Shown here: positions 7,758 through 13,545 of the stretch, in pieces
How the letters are laid out: each line of letters starts with the position of its first letter
Position numbering within the stretch: position 1 is the first letter of the stretch
IMG/VR virus record: IMGVR_UViG_3300031774_000076
Location: 1 to 32,683 of that record
DNA from: a virus
Strand: one strand, 5' to 3'
DNA length: 32,683 nt
Position numbers and translations under genes: made by a program
Notes under the pieces: generated by a model
The model's input: only the letters and a program-made list of their open reading frames with translations
What the model was told of the DNA's origin: nothing
Database searches by the model: none

Positions 7758-7775
7758 GACCCCCATATGGGGGTC
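7758..7775. promoter_or_regulatory. Perfect 18-bp GC-rich palindrome after the ArdC-type gene
   Basis: GACCCCCATATGGGGGTC reads the same on both strands. In the transcript it would form a GC hairpin between the ArdC-type stop (7741) and the next ribosome binding site (AGGAG). No U-tract follows, so an mRNA 3'-end stabiliser, attenuator or processing site is likelier than a classical terminator. It is the first of several intergenic hairpins in this operon. Confidence 0.65.
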
Positions 7776-7800
7776 AAACATTACTTAGGAGATTTACACC

Positions 7801-8067
7801 ATGACTAAAATAACAACTTTAGTAAACGAAATAGAGCAGCTCACTGACATTAACGATCATACTGGCGCTGTTTTAAAATTAGCCGAACATCTACAAGCTA
7901 TTCATTATGTCAGAGAACTACTTGACATTGACTCTGCGCATAACGCTATGGGGCATATGATCCCAACTTTAGCTAATCGCAGAACCGACATCAGAAACAA
8001 TTTAATTGAAATTATTGCCCGTCAAATCACATCTGATGAAAACATATTAATTCGATCTGCGTTCTAG
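7801..8067 (+). CDS. Hypothetical helical protein, early block
   Basis: This 88-aa protein is almost entirely helical, with hydrophobic residues at heptad-like spacing (MTKITTLVNEIEQLTDIND, LAEHLQAIHYVRELLDI). There is no membrane segment, cysteine or recognisable motif. The start follows AGGAG at 9-nt spacing. It lies between two GC-rich hairpins in the rightward early operon. A small host-takeover or anti-defence factor would fit the position, but nothing in the sequence shows a function. Confidence 0.75.
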   Translation: MTKITTLVNEIEQLTDINDHTGAVLKLAEHLQAIHYVRELLDIDSAHNAMGHMIPTLANRRTDIRNNLIEIIARQITSDENILIRSAF

Positions 8068-8076
8068 CTGACGATT

Positions 8077-8114
8077 GAGGGTGGTTCCCTCATGAAAAGC
8101 CCCATACGGGGCTT
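8077..8114. promoter_or_regulatory. Tandem intergenic hairpins in early operon
   Basis: Two hairpins stand side by side: GAGGG(TGGTT)CCCTC at 8077-8091 and AAGCCCC(ATAC)GGGGCTT at 8097-8114. They lie between the 88-aa gene and the papain-like gene, just before the latter's ribosome binding site. Neither has a U-tract. Confidence 0.6.
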
Positions 8115-8142
8115 ACTAGATAACCAAACAAAAGGATACAAG

Positions 8143-8637
8143 ATGAAATATTACGACACTACAGAATTGAGCAAAGCTATACGACCTTGTAAGTCTTTCA
8201 AAGATGATTGCGTAATCAGGGCCATAACTTACGCTACAACGTTTTTTGTTAGACCCGATGCTAAAAATCTGTCTGCTTCATATCTAAACTGGCGAAATGT
8301 ATCTCAGCTCCAACTAAAATATGAATCGGTTTTCTGCGAGTTGATGGAATACGCTCATGATTGTGGCGCGTTTCCAAACCACGACAAAGTATGGCAGTCC
8401 TATCTTCCGTCAACTGGATGCATAGATCAACCTTATCACGGCTCTTTTGTTCGCCAACGCTGCCCACGAACCCCAGACGGCAAACTAATAAAACTGAGAG
8501 ACTGGGATTTTGACGGCATAGCCATTGTTAAAAATAGCGGTCATCTTACGTGCGTTAAACATGGCGTTTTGTATGATGACTTTGATTGCCGATATCGACC
8601 CGTCAATTCCTACTGGCAATTGGTAACTAACTGTTAA
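8143..8637 (+). CDS. Putative papain-like (NlpC/P60-like) phage protein
   Basis: This 164-aa protein starts at ATG 8143 behind AAAAGGATACAAG; the frame is open to 8092, but that part spans a hairpin. It shows DDCVIRAITYAT near the N-terminus (C23), then GHLTCVKHGVLYDDF (H134, D145/D146) and RPVNSYWQL at the C-terminus. Cys at a helix start followed far downstream by His in a strand and an Asp matches the order of papain-like folds. The 'DCV.RA...' and '...YW.V' ends recur in small phage proteins of this type. Candidate activities are cleavage of a host protein or peptidoglycan. Function is unproven. Confidence 0.65.
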   Translation: MKYYDTTELSKAIRPCKSFKDDCVIRAITYATTFFVRPDAKNLSASYLNWRNVSQLQLKYESVFCELMEYAHDCGAFPNHDKVWQSYLPSTGCIDQPYHGSFVRQRCPRTPDGKLIKLRDWDFDGIAIVKNSGHLTCVKHGVLYDDFDCRYRPVNSYWQLVTNC

Positions 8638-8644
8638 AGAACGG

Positions 8645-8660
8645 GGGGGCGCAAGCCCCC
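8645..8660. promoter_or_regulatory. GC-rich GNRA-loop hairpin after papain-like gene
   Basis: GGGGGC(GCAA)GCCCCC is a 6-bp all-GC stem closed by a GCAA tetraloop, starting 8 nt after the upstream stop and about 14 nt before the AAGGAA ribosome binding site of the next gene. It lacks a U-tract and matches the placement of the hairpins at 7758 and 8097. Confidence 0.65.
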
Positions 8661-8680
8661 TAAACATAAGGAATTATAAC

Positions 8681-8842
8681 ATGAAAACACTACGAAAAAT
8701 ACACGGTTTTATGACAGGACAACTGCCGATTATTGAGCTATCAGGTTATGAAGTTTTAGGTTCTATTATCGCTGTGCAATTGCTGTTTTTTCTTTTAGCA
8801 GCTATGCTCTTCATACTTCCCTGTCTAGATGGGATTTGTTAG
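8681..8842 (+). CDS. Small single-span membrane protein (53 aa)
   Basis: This 53-aa frame begins MKTLRKIHGFMTGQLP and carries one hydrophobic stretch, VLGSIIAVQLLFFLLAAMLF (residues about 26-45), then a short tail with two Cys. A good AAGGAA site precedes it, with ATG at 8681. It is the last gene of the rightward early block, followed by a hairpin with T-rich sequence. It could be a superinfection-exclusion or membrane-acting early protein; the function is unknown. Confidence 0.68.
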   Translation: MKTLRKIHGFMTGQLPIIELSGYEVLGSIIAVQLLFFLLAAMLFILPCLDGIC

Positions 8843-8872
8843 GCAACGGTTTTCCTATCCGTCATGACACGC

Positions 8873-8917
8873 TGCTGGTGGCGTGGCCTAATCACCAGCA
8901 ATCATTTGTTTTATTTC
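8873..8917 (+). terminator. Candidate terminator of rightward early block
   Basis: TGCTGGTG (8873-8880) pairs with CACCAGCA (8893-8900) around a 12-nt loop and is followed on the plus strand by T-rich sequence (ATCATTTGTTTTATTTC). It lies 30 nt after the last rightward gene and overlaps the 3' end of the converging leftward gene. The minus-strand direction has no U-tract. Confidence 0.5.
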
Positions 8918-9328
8918 TGCGGCCCAATCTTTAACCTCTACCTCCTCGACCTTCACATCTACCAAAGTAAAATGCTCGACAGAATAATGGCAAAGAATCT
9001 CGACATCTTCGTAGTCTCTCCGATTGTCTCCCGTCCTCCCTCCAACAGCTATAAAATCAGGTTTAACAGCAAAATCTATAAACCCCACAGCATCAGTCCA
9101 CTGAACGAGAAAAACGCTTGTAACGCCCGTGCAATCGCTCAGAGATAATGCTTTCTCCCTCTTGCTAACACTGCATATCATTGTGGGGTATTTTTTAATC
9201 GAGTTATTACGACATCTCACCTCGCATAATGATATAACTCGCCCATGTCTTGACAGTGCAAAATCCAGTCTGTACGACAATGGCAGTTTGAAGTAATCGC
9301 ACTGCCATATTTTTGCAACCGACGACAT
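8888..9328 (-). CDS. PD-(D/E)XK nuclease-like protein
   Basis: This is a 146-aa protein if it starts at ATG 9328, behind GAAGGTGAGG; a longer frame to 9394 lies inside the SSB-like gene and lacks a ribosome binding site. The segment LDFALSRHGRVISLCEVRCR gives D22 and E36-x-R38, a variant of the D...(D/E)xK nuclease core. It is followed by MICSVSKREKALSL and VFLVQWTDAVGFID, a layout I recall from phage proteins with this fold. The motif Lys is replaced by Arg, so activity is uncertain. It is last in the leftward recombination block, where a junction resolvase or end-processing nuclease would make sense. Confidence 0.6.
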   Translation of the reverse strand: MSSVAKIWQCDYFKLPLSYRLDFALSRHGRVISLCEVRCRNNSIKKYPTMICSVSKREKALSLSDCTGVTSVFLVQWTDAVGFIDFAVKPDFIAVGGRTGDNRRDYEDVEILCHYSVEHFTLVDVKVEEVEVKDWAAEIKQMIAGD

Positions 9329-9374
9329 GACCTCACCTTCTTTCGACAGGTCTTCAGAGGTCTCATATAACGGC

Positions 9375-9770
9375 CTAGAATGGAATCGGGTCATCTTTAA
9401 AATCTTGCTCTTCAGCTTGCTCTAACTCTTCTGGAGATACCTTATAATCGTTGATCCAATCGGTAGCGTCTTTTTTCTGAACGGGCTTTTCTTTCTTAGC
9501 TTCAGTGACGTTCACACGCTCCCTTCCTTCTTGCCAAGTGATCGTAAAATTACCAACAATCGGGGCATACGCTTTTTGTCCTGCTGCGCTGGCCTCGCGC
9601 TCTTGCTCTGTCTGAGTGTGCGCAACGAAACCATGATTACCAAAATTGGATAGCTCTGCATCGGGATCAACTCGTAGGGTCAAATCCAACCACCGTCCTT
9701 TTTTCCCGTGATAAATTCTTTCCGCATCAATCTTATCTAAATTGATATTAAGTTTTAGTCTTTGCTGCAT
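9375..9770 (-). CDS. Single-stranded DNA-binding protein-like
   Basis: This 131-aa protein has a short N-terminal strand-rich domain (LKLNINLDKIDAERIYHGKK, WLDLTLRV) and a long charged linker. It ends in an acidic hydrophobic tip, DFKDDPIPF, nearly the DDDIPF tip by which bacterial SSBs recruit repair and replication partners. The neighbours, a YqaJ-type exonuclease upstream and an ERF-family annealing protein, strengthen the call. The start overlaps the exonuclease stop by 23 nt; an AGGAG lies directly against the ATG with no spacer, so translation may depend on coupling. The OB fold itself cannot be verified by eye. Confidence 0.72.
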   Translation of the reverse strand: MQQRLKLNINLDKIDAERIYHGKKGRWLDLTLRVDPDAELSNFGNHGFVAHTQTEQEREASAAGQKAYAPIVGNFTITWQEGRERVNVTEAKKEKPVQKKDATDWINDYKVSPEELEQAEEQDFKDDPIPF

Positions 9771-10362
9771 CTCCTAACCTCTCTATTTCACTAACTAAAT
9801 TTGAACAAAAAACGTCAAGCTCATTTTCCAATGCTCCAATTAGCTTTTCATCCCTCTCGACCGTAACAAGCAAGGGTGGCAAATCAGGGTGATAACTCAA
9901 GAAATCCCAACACGTAAATCCCGTTACTAACATACACCCCTGCACTTGTTGAATATACTTTGTCGGCAGCTTGCCGTCTCGCAAATACTGGACATGAGTC
10001 TTAGCGGCTGGACATTTAATTTCTAATCCTTTCTGCCCAACTAGGCCGTCAGGACTGCACCCAAAATGTCTATTTGAGTGCAGCACAAAACCACATTCAA
10101 TCACATCAACGTTACAAAATAATTCATAGAATATTTTAGCTTCGGGTTCTAGCTCTGTACCTCTCGCCATCGCATCAGTCACATGAAAGGTGGTGGACTT
10201 CCTTGTCCACCGTTCGGCAAGCAGTTCATTAAAATATCCCTCACTCTGCGCAGATGGTTTGCCAGTTGTTGTGATGATCTTGTCAAACCGACTAGCTGAC
10301 GGAACACCACGCCTTAATCTCAACCATTCTTCAGTGCCTTGATCACAATCAAGAATTATCAT
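9748..10362 (-). CDS. YqaJ/lambda-type 5'-3' exonuclease
   Basis: This is a 204-aa protein from ATG 10362, which has an AGAAGG site; an upstream ATG at 10392 is possible. The YqaJ recombinase motifs are clear: EEWLRLRRGVPSASRF near the N-terminus, RGTELEPEA (residues 68-76), CSPDG with D105, LEIKCP with E114 and K116, then a Gln-rich helix with QQVQGCMLV. The family resects one strand of dsDNA ends and hands the overhang to a single-strand annealing protein, here the ERF-like protein two genes upstream. Recombination of this kind can produce concatemers for packaging. Confidence 0.9.
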   Translation of the reverse strand: MIILDCDQGTEEWLRLRRGVPSASRFDKIITTTGKPSAQSEGYFNELLAERWTRKSTTFHVTDAMARGTELEPEAKIFYELFCNVDVIECGFVLHSNRHFGCSPDGLVGQKGLEIKCPAAKTHVQYLRDGKLPTKYIQQVQGCMLVTGFTCWDFLSYHPDLPPLLVTVERDEKLIGALENELDVFCSNLVSEIERLGDAAKTKT

Positions 10363-10618
10363 AACTATACCTTCTGCCTTCTTCTTCTCCATAAAACTGT
10401 GGTAGCCATGCTTTTAATTGATAGATTTTTATTAACCGTTGTTGAACTTTTGCATATTCGCAGCTAATTTTAGCAATTTCTTTTTCCGTTACATTTTCCG
10501 CGATGTTAATACCAACAGTAGATGAATCCATCCACATTTCAGCTTGACCTATCGCCTCTGCTGCCAACATAGCTGCGGCTTGTCTTGCAGTTAATTTGAC
10601 TCCGTAACATTTAATCAT
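10349..10618 (-). CDS. Hypothetical protein between ERF and exonuclease genes
   Basis: This 89-aa protein begins MIKCYGVKLTARQAAAML and looks all-helical, without membrane segment or known motif. It is coupled on both sides: its start overlaps the ERF stop by 4 nt and its end overlaps the exonuclease gene by 14 nt. Its position between the annealing protein and the exonuclease suggests an accessory role in recombination, which the sequence does not otherwise show. Confidence 0.72.
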   Translation of the reverse strand: MIKCYGVKLTARQAAAMLAAEAIGQAEMWMDSSTVGINIAENVTEKEIAKISCEYAKVQQRLIKIYQLKAWLPQFYGEEEGRRYSYDNS

Positions 10619-11208
10619 TTTTTGTCTACATTAAATGTATTTTCCCAATGCTTGTATTGCTCTAACGTCATCGATGACACAGAGCTAACCTTGTAGTATT
10701 CGCAAAATTTCTCGTCATCCCTGTCATTATCTTTTAGCCATTTTTTAATCTTATTGACTTGCGTTCTATATAGAATTGGTGGGTGTTGCGCTGGCACATC
10801 TTCAATACTCGACTCATTACGCAGCATAAGGCTTTCGGCATCGTCATCGACTTGCGGAATTCCCGTGATACTTGCAAGGGCATAACGTCTGGCATATGTT
10901 ATCGCTGCCCCTGCTGCTTGTGCGTCTTGCTTTGTAAGCGGCAGCACAAACTCATTCTCTATCCACTCGCCCGAAATATGCATCAATCTAGTACATACAC
11001 CGACACCATGCTCATCGCTAATAGGAAACTGACAAAAACTAAAACCGTGTTTCGCCAACGGTTCTTTAATCGTTTTAAGCACAGCCGTCAAATCAGCATA
11101 GTTGGATTTATAAAATGGATTTTGGGAATCTTTAACTGCACCACCCATTTCTTTTTGTGCTTCCTTCAACGCTGCTGCCAACGCTTTAATCGAATTAGAT
11201 GTCTTCAT
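10615..11208 (-). CDS. erf: ERF-family single-strand annealing protein
   Basis: This is a 197-aa protein from ATG 11208, preceded by GGAGGAGATTGCAG; further upstream start codons lie in the preceding gene. ERF signatures are present: FYKSNYADLTAVLKTIKEPL, the central GFSFCQFPI and VCTRLMHISGEWIE, and the hallmark QAAGAAITYARRYAL with ASITGIPQVDDD. The family (P22 Erf, BPP-1 homologues) forms rings on ssDNA and promotes annealing, circularisation of incoming linear DNA and recombination. It works with the YqaJ-type exonuclease and SSB-like protein of the same operon. The C-terminal 50 residues are less conserved and helical. Confidence 0.9.
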   Translation of the reverse strand: MKTSNSIKALAAALKEAQKEMGGAVKDSQNPFYKSNYADLTAVLKTIKEPLAKHGFSFCQFPISDEHGVGVCTRLMHISGEWIENEFVLPLTKQDAQAAGAAITYARRYALASITGIPQVDDDAESLMLRNESSIEDVPAQHPPILYRTQVNKIKKWLKDNDRDDEKFCEYYKVSSVSSMTLEQYKHWENTFNVDKK

Positions 11209-11482
11209 CTGCAATCTCCTCCGCTTCAACATATTGCGCAAATTTACTTTCTCGCGTTTTCAAAAACGCAACGTGAGTCCAAAAATCTTCACACTGTTGC
11301 TTGGCGTACACTTCCGCGTACCCGTCATAATATTCTTTAGACTGATCCGCTAACGCACGATAATGATTCGATGCGTCACATTCGCCACGCTCTCGATCAT
11401 TTAAAGTAGTGAAGTCTTCCTTGGGCAATCCTAGCAACTTCTCAATTGCATCAGCGATTGGCATTTCTGTCCATTGTCTCAT
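11195..11482 (-). CDS. Hypothetical first gene of leftward recombination block
   Basis: This is a 95-aa protein from ATG 11482 (MRQWTEMPIADAIEKLLGLP), which has AGGAGATACGAG before it; the frame is open further to 11575, but that extension runs through the promoter region. It is acidic and helical, ending AEEIADEDI, with several aromatic residues and one C-E-C-like spacing that does not form a zinc site. It overlaps the ERF gene by 14 nt. I do not recognise the family. As first gene from the leftward early promoter it could be a modulator of host functions or recombination. Confidence 0.7.
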   Translation of the reverse strand: MRQWTEMPIADAIEKLLGLPKEDFTTLNDRERGECDASNHYRALADQSKEYYDGYAEVYAKQQCEDFWTHVAFLKTRESKFAQYVEAEEIADEDI

Positions 11483-11509
11483 CTCGTATCTCCTAGTTTT
11501 TTGTGATTG

Positions 11510-11521
11510 ACAGTTAACTGT
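11510..11521. promoter_or_regulatory. Operator-like palindrome over the leftward -10 box
   Basis: ACAGTTAACTGT is a perfect 12-bp palindrome overlapping the candidate leftward -10 box at 11517-11522. A dimeric repressor bound here would block the recombination operon. The HTH protein at 11588 is the obvious candidate ligand (inference). Confidence 0.55.
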
Positions 11522-11545
11522 ACCACACGCATTTGCAATTCGCAA
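11517..11545 (-). promoter_or_regulatory. Candidate leftward promoter of recombination block
   Basis: On the minus strand TTGCGA (11545-11540), 17 nt, TACAGT (11522-11517), about 35 nt upstream of the first leftward start at 11482. The -35 element overlaps the space between the boxes of the rightward promoter, so the two face apart in a back-to-back arrangement. Confidence 0.5.
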
Positions 11546-11561
11546 CCCCGTCATGTAAAGT
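11533..11561 (+). promoter_or_regulatory. Candidate rightward promoter of regulation/replication block
   Basis: TTGCAA (11533-11538), a 17-nt spacer and TAAAGT (11556-11561) lie 26 nt before the HTH gene. Together with the leftward promoter the shared core TTGCAATTCGCAA forms an imperfect inverted repeat, so both -35 boxes sit within one short segment. Confidence 0.5.
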
Positions 11562-11573
11562 TCCATGTGGAAC
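11560..11573. promoter_or_regulatory. Operator-like inverted repeat at rightward start site
   Basis: GTTCCA-TG-TGGAAC is a 6-bp inverted repeat around a 2-nt centre. It spans the end of the -10 box and the expected start point of the rightward promoter. It probably serves autoregulation of the HTH gene immediately downstream (inference). Confidence 0.55.
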
Positions 11574-11587
11574 AAGAGGAATGCATT

Positions 11588-11842
11588 ATGGATATCAACA
11601 AATCGCTAGATCATTTTATGAGGGAAACGGGAATGAGCCAAGCTACATTGATGAGGGCATCGGGGTTGGATCAATCAACTATTTCTTTGATAAGGAACAA
11701 TCACCGAACACCATCACTTCAATCAGTGTCTATGCTTGCTGCTGCGTTTGAAGTACCTGTTTCAGAATTTATTAGAGTAGGAGAAACACATGGAAAAACC
11801 ACAGTATTACGCGGTGATACCCGCTTCCGTCAGATATTGTAA
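11588..11842 (+). CDS. Cro/CI-type HTH transcriptional regulator (XRE family)
   Basis: This 84-aa protein starts at ATG 11588 behind AGAGGAATGCATT. The helix-turn-helix covers residues about 15-60, with GMSQATLMRASGLDQSTISL as helices 2-3 and then RTPSLQSVSMLAAAFEVPVS, the standard XRE ending. There is no dimerisation or cleavage domain, so it is Cro-sized. It is the first gene of the rightward block, next to two operator-like palindromes, so it probably represses one or both early promoters. Its 3' end overlaps the replication initiator gene by 53 nt, meaning its last 17 codons are read in two frames. No opposing CI-like gene or integrase is present. Confidence 0.88.
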   Translation: MDINKSLDHFMRETGMSQATLMRASGLDQSTISLIRNNHRTPSLQSVSMLAAAFEVPVSEFIRVGETHGKTTVLRGDTRFRQIL

Positions 11843-12434
11843 AGAGTGTTCTGCTAACGCTAAATTGCTTTATGGTGAGGTATCAGCACTGACCAACAAG
11901 TATGGTTTTTGTTTCGCCAGCAATCAGCATTTTGCAAATCTTTATGACGTTAGGACAGAGGCGGTCAGCCGTTGGATTTCACAATTGAAAAACGCTGGTC
12001 ATATTGGCGTGACTTCGATCAAGGTGAGTGCGTCCAGTAATGTACGAGAACGTCGAATAACGATTGTAGTGGATGCGCCAAAAGACAAGGGGGGTATCGA
12101 TTCCGCGCAAAGACCCCATGCGAAAAAAGTCAAAACCTATAATAGTAAAGAAACTAATACTAAACTTAGTAAGGGTTTTCGCAAACCCACACTTACAGAA
12201 GTTGAGGAATATGTTTCGACAAGAGAAGTAGATATTAGCGCAACGAAGTTTTTAAATTATTATGATTCAAATGGATGGCGCGTTGGCAAAACTAAAATGA
12301 GCGATTGGAAAGCTGCTGTCAGAACGTGGGTAGAAAATGAAAAAAAGAGGATAGACGATGGAACACGTAACGAAAGTATTAGAAAGACGAGTATTATCGA
12401 CCGACTCAAAGACCGATCATGGGCTGGTAAGTGA
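11790..12434 (+). CDS. O-like replication initiator with winged-helix N-terminus
   Basis: This 214-aa protein starts at ATG 11790 behind TAGGAGAAACAC, inside the end of the HTH gene. The N-terminal domain (YAVIPASVRYCKECSANAKL, ASNQHFANLYDV, then SRWISQLKNAGHI) is a helix-turn-helix of the type found in phage O-like initiators and RepA-like proteins. After a basic linker, the C-terminal part has FLNYYDSNGWRVG and KMSDWKAAVRTW, a module common in phage replication proteins. It would bind the origin, probably within or near this gene, and recruit the loader encoded next. I did not find clear iterons, so the origin position remains open. Confidence 0.83.
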   Translation: MEKPQYYAVIPASVRYCKECSANAKLLYGEVSALTNKYGFCFASNQHFANLYDVRTEAVSRWISQLKNAGHIGVTSIKVSASSNVRERRITIVVDAPKDKGGIDSAQRPHAKKVKTYNSKETNTKLSKGFRKPTLTEVEEYVSTREVDISATKFLNYYDSNGWRVGKTKMSDWKAAVRTWVENEKKRIDDGTRNESIRKTSIIDRLKDRSWAGK

Positions 12435-12780
12435 TGAGCAAATCAACACAATAAATAGAGTGTTTGGAATTCTTGAAGTCAATTACTCTAACCAATTCTT
12501 TGCCGCTTTTCCCAACAAAGAAAAGGTTGATATGGCTAAGAAATTGTGGGCCAGCAAGTTATCCAAATATCCAAGTGATGTTATTTTAAAAGGCACAAAC
12601 TATATTCTTGAGAACGAACAGTATCTCCCTACGGTTAAACACATCATAGAAGCCTGTAAATCGCTGTATACCGTTAAGAAACTACACCAGCCATACCAAC
12701 CTATAGGTATCGATCACACGCTGTCTGACGAAGATATAACGGCTAACTTGCAATCGTTAAAAGAACTGTTGCTACAATAA
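12358..12780 (+). CDS. Lambda P-like helicase loader candidate
   Basis: This 140-aa protein starts at ATG 12358 behind AGAGGATAGACG, overlapping the initiator gene by 77 nt. The core INTINRVFGILEVNY, FAAFPNKEKVDMAKKLWA, then ILKGTNYILENEQYLPTVKHI resembles the helical P/loader domain of lambda-like phages: a first helix with INRVF, a Trp helix, and a 'G...L....YLPT...' segment. Such proteins carry host DnaB helicase to the origin. The neighbour order, initiator then loader, matches lambda O-P. Shorter than lambda P (233 aa), so a reduced form is possible. Confidence 0.7.
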   Translation: MEHVTKVLERRVLSTDSKTDHGLVSDEQINTINRVFGILEVNYSNQFFAAFPNKEKVDMAKKLWASKLSKYPSDVILKGTNYILENEQYLPTVKHIIEACKSLYTVKKLHQPYQPIGIDHTLSDEDITANLQSLKELLLQ

Positions 12781-12795
12781 TAATCAGGAGTGTTC

Positions 12796-13116
12796 ATGTC
12801 TTGTGCAAAACTTAAACGATCTTTAGATGATAAAGCCAAACAATTAAGAAACTATGGGGGTGTCCAAATTACCAGTTCGATGGTTGGATTTTATATGGTT
12901 GGTGATCGACAATATGACTCTGCTACTCCCAAAGCGTTTAGAACTAACTTCGATAGATTTCTCAAAAAACAAATGCATAAAAAGGGATATAGCCCCCCAC
13001 TGCAAAGAGGGTGGGTTAATTTGGATGAAGTATATGGATATTACGATGATGTTTGCGAGTATACGGGATTACCGCAATCACTTATTTTCGATGAGGAAAA
13101 AAAAGTAGTGAGGTGA
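12796..13116 (+). CDS. Hypothetical protein in replication block
   Basis: This 106-aa protein starts at ATG 12796 with AGGAG 5 nt before it; a GTG at 12790 overlaps that site and is less likely. It is basic and rich in aromatic residues (GFYMVGDRQYDSATPKAF, WVNLDEVYGYYDDVCEY). I see no catalytic or zinc motif. It lies 15 nt after the loader gene and 3 nt before the NinB-like gene, so it is part of the same transcript. A recombination or replication accessory role is suggested only by position. Confidence 0.72.
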   Translation: MSCAKLKRSLDDKAKQLRNYGGVQITSSMVGFYMVGDRQYDSATPKAFRTNFDRFLKKQMHKKGYSPPLQRGWVNLDEVYGYYDDVCEYTGLPQSLIFDEEKKVVR

Positions 13117-13119
13117 TTT

Positions 13120-13545
13120 ATGGGCGAGATGTGGTTTGTTGGAAATGAGCTAGGTAAAAAGGAATTTAAAAAACACGTTGATGTTTTGTTTGAGAAGCAT
13201 AAACAAGTAACGTTTCGTTGGAACACTGGGAAAACCAGAACCACCAAACAACAAGCAGCAATGCAAGTATATTTTAGAGAAGCAGCAAAGATTTTAAACG
13301 AGCATGGGATATACCAACAAACAACAAGTCGTTTTCAAAGCACCACACTTGAAGTGCCTTGGACTGAACATAGTTTTAAAGAGTTTTGGCGGTCTATCCA
13401 GATTACTATGTTTAACATTAAATCAACTAAAGATTTGCAGAGCGAACAAGTGTCTCAAGTTTACGATGTAATAAACAAAGGTATATCAGAAAGAGTAGGA
13501 CTGCATATCCCCTTTCCACATAAGGAATTAGTAAATGAAACGTGA
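13120..13545 (+). CDS. NinB-like recombination protein
   Basis: This 141-aa protein contains KTRTTKQQAAMQVYFREAAK near residue 40, comparable to the RSLDQNRKLW region of lambda NinB (Orf), and later EVPWTEHSFKEFWRSIQI and ERVGLHIPFPH. The 'KTRT..QN.A...YF' and 'GLH.PFP' pair marks a phage protein group often placed with NinB or left unnamed. Lambda Orf is a recombination mediator that helps load the annealing protein, replacing RecFOR. The next gene is an HNH protein like NinG, so a small nin-like region is plausible. Confidence 0.65.
   Translation: MGEMWFVGNELGKKEFKKHVDVLFEKHKQVTFRWNTGKTRTTKQQAAMQVYFREAAKILNEHGIYQQTTSRFQSTTLEVPWTEHSFKEFWRSIQITMFNIKSTKDLQSEQVSQVYDVINKGISERVGLHIPFPHKELVNET

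Noticed and set aside
7758-8660. GC hairpins as intrinsic terminators of each early gene
   Set aside because: None is followed by a U-tract, and each downstream gene lacks its own obvious promoter, so full termination would silence the operon.
7741-8681. Hairpin series as a CRISPR-like array
   Set aside because: The stems differ in sequence and spacing and have whole genes between them.
10783-11340. 185-codon plus-strand frame opposite the ERF gene
   Set aside because: Antisense to well-supported recombination genes, with no ribosome site and cysteine-rich shadow-type composition.
11588-11842. Evidence for a temperate lifestyle from the Cro/CI-type regulator
   Set aside because: There is no integrase, excisionase, partitioning gene, opposing CI-like gene or attachment site, so the HTH gene alone does not support lysogeny.
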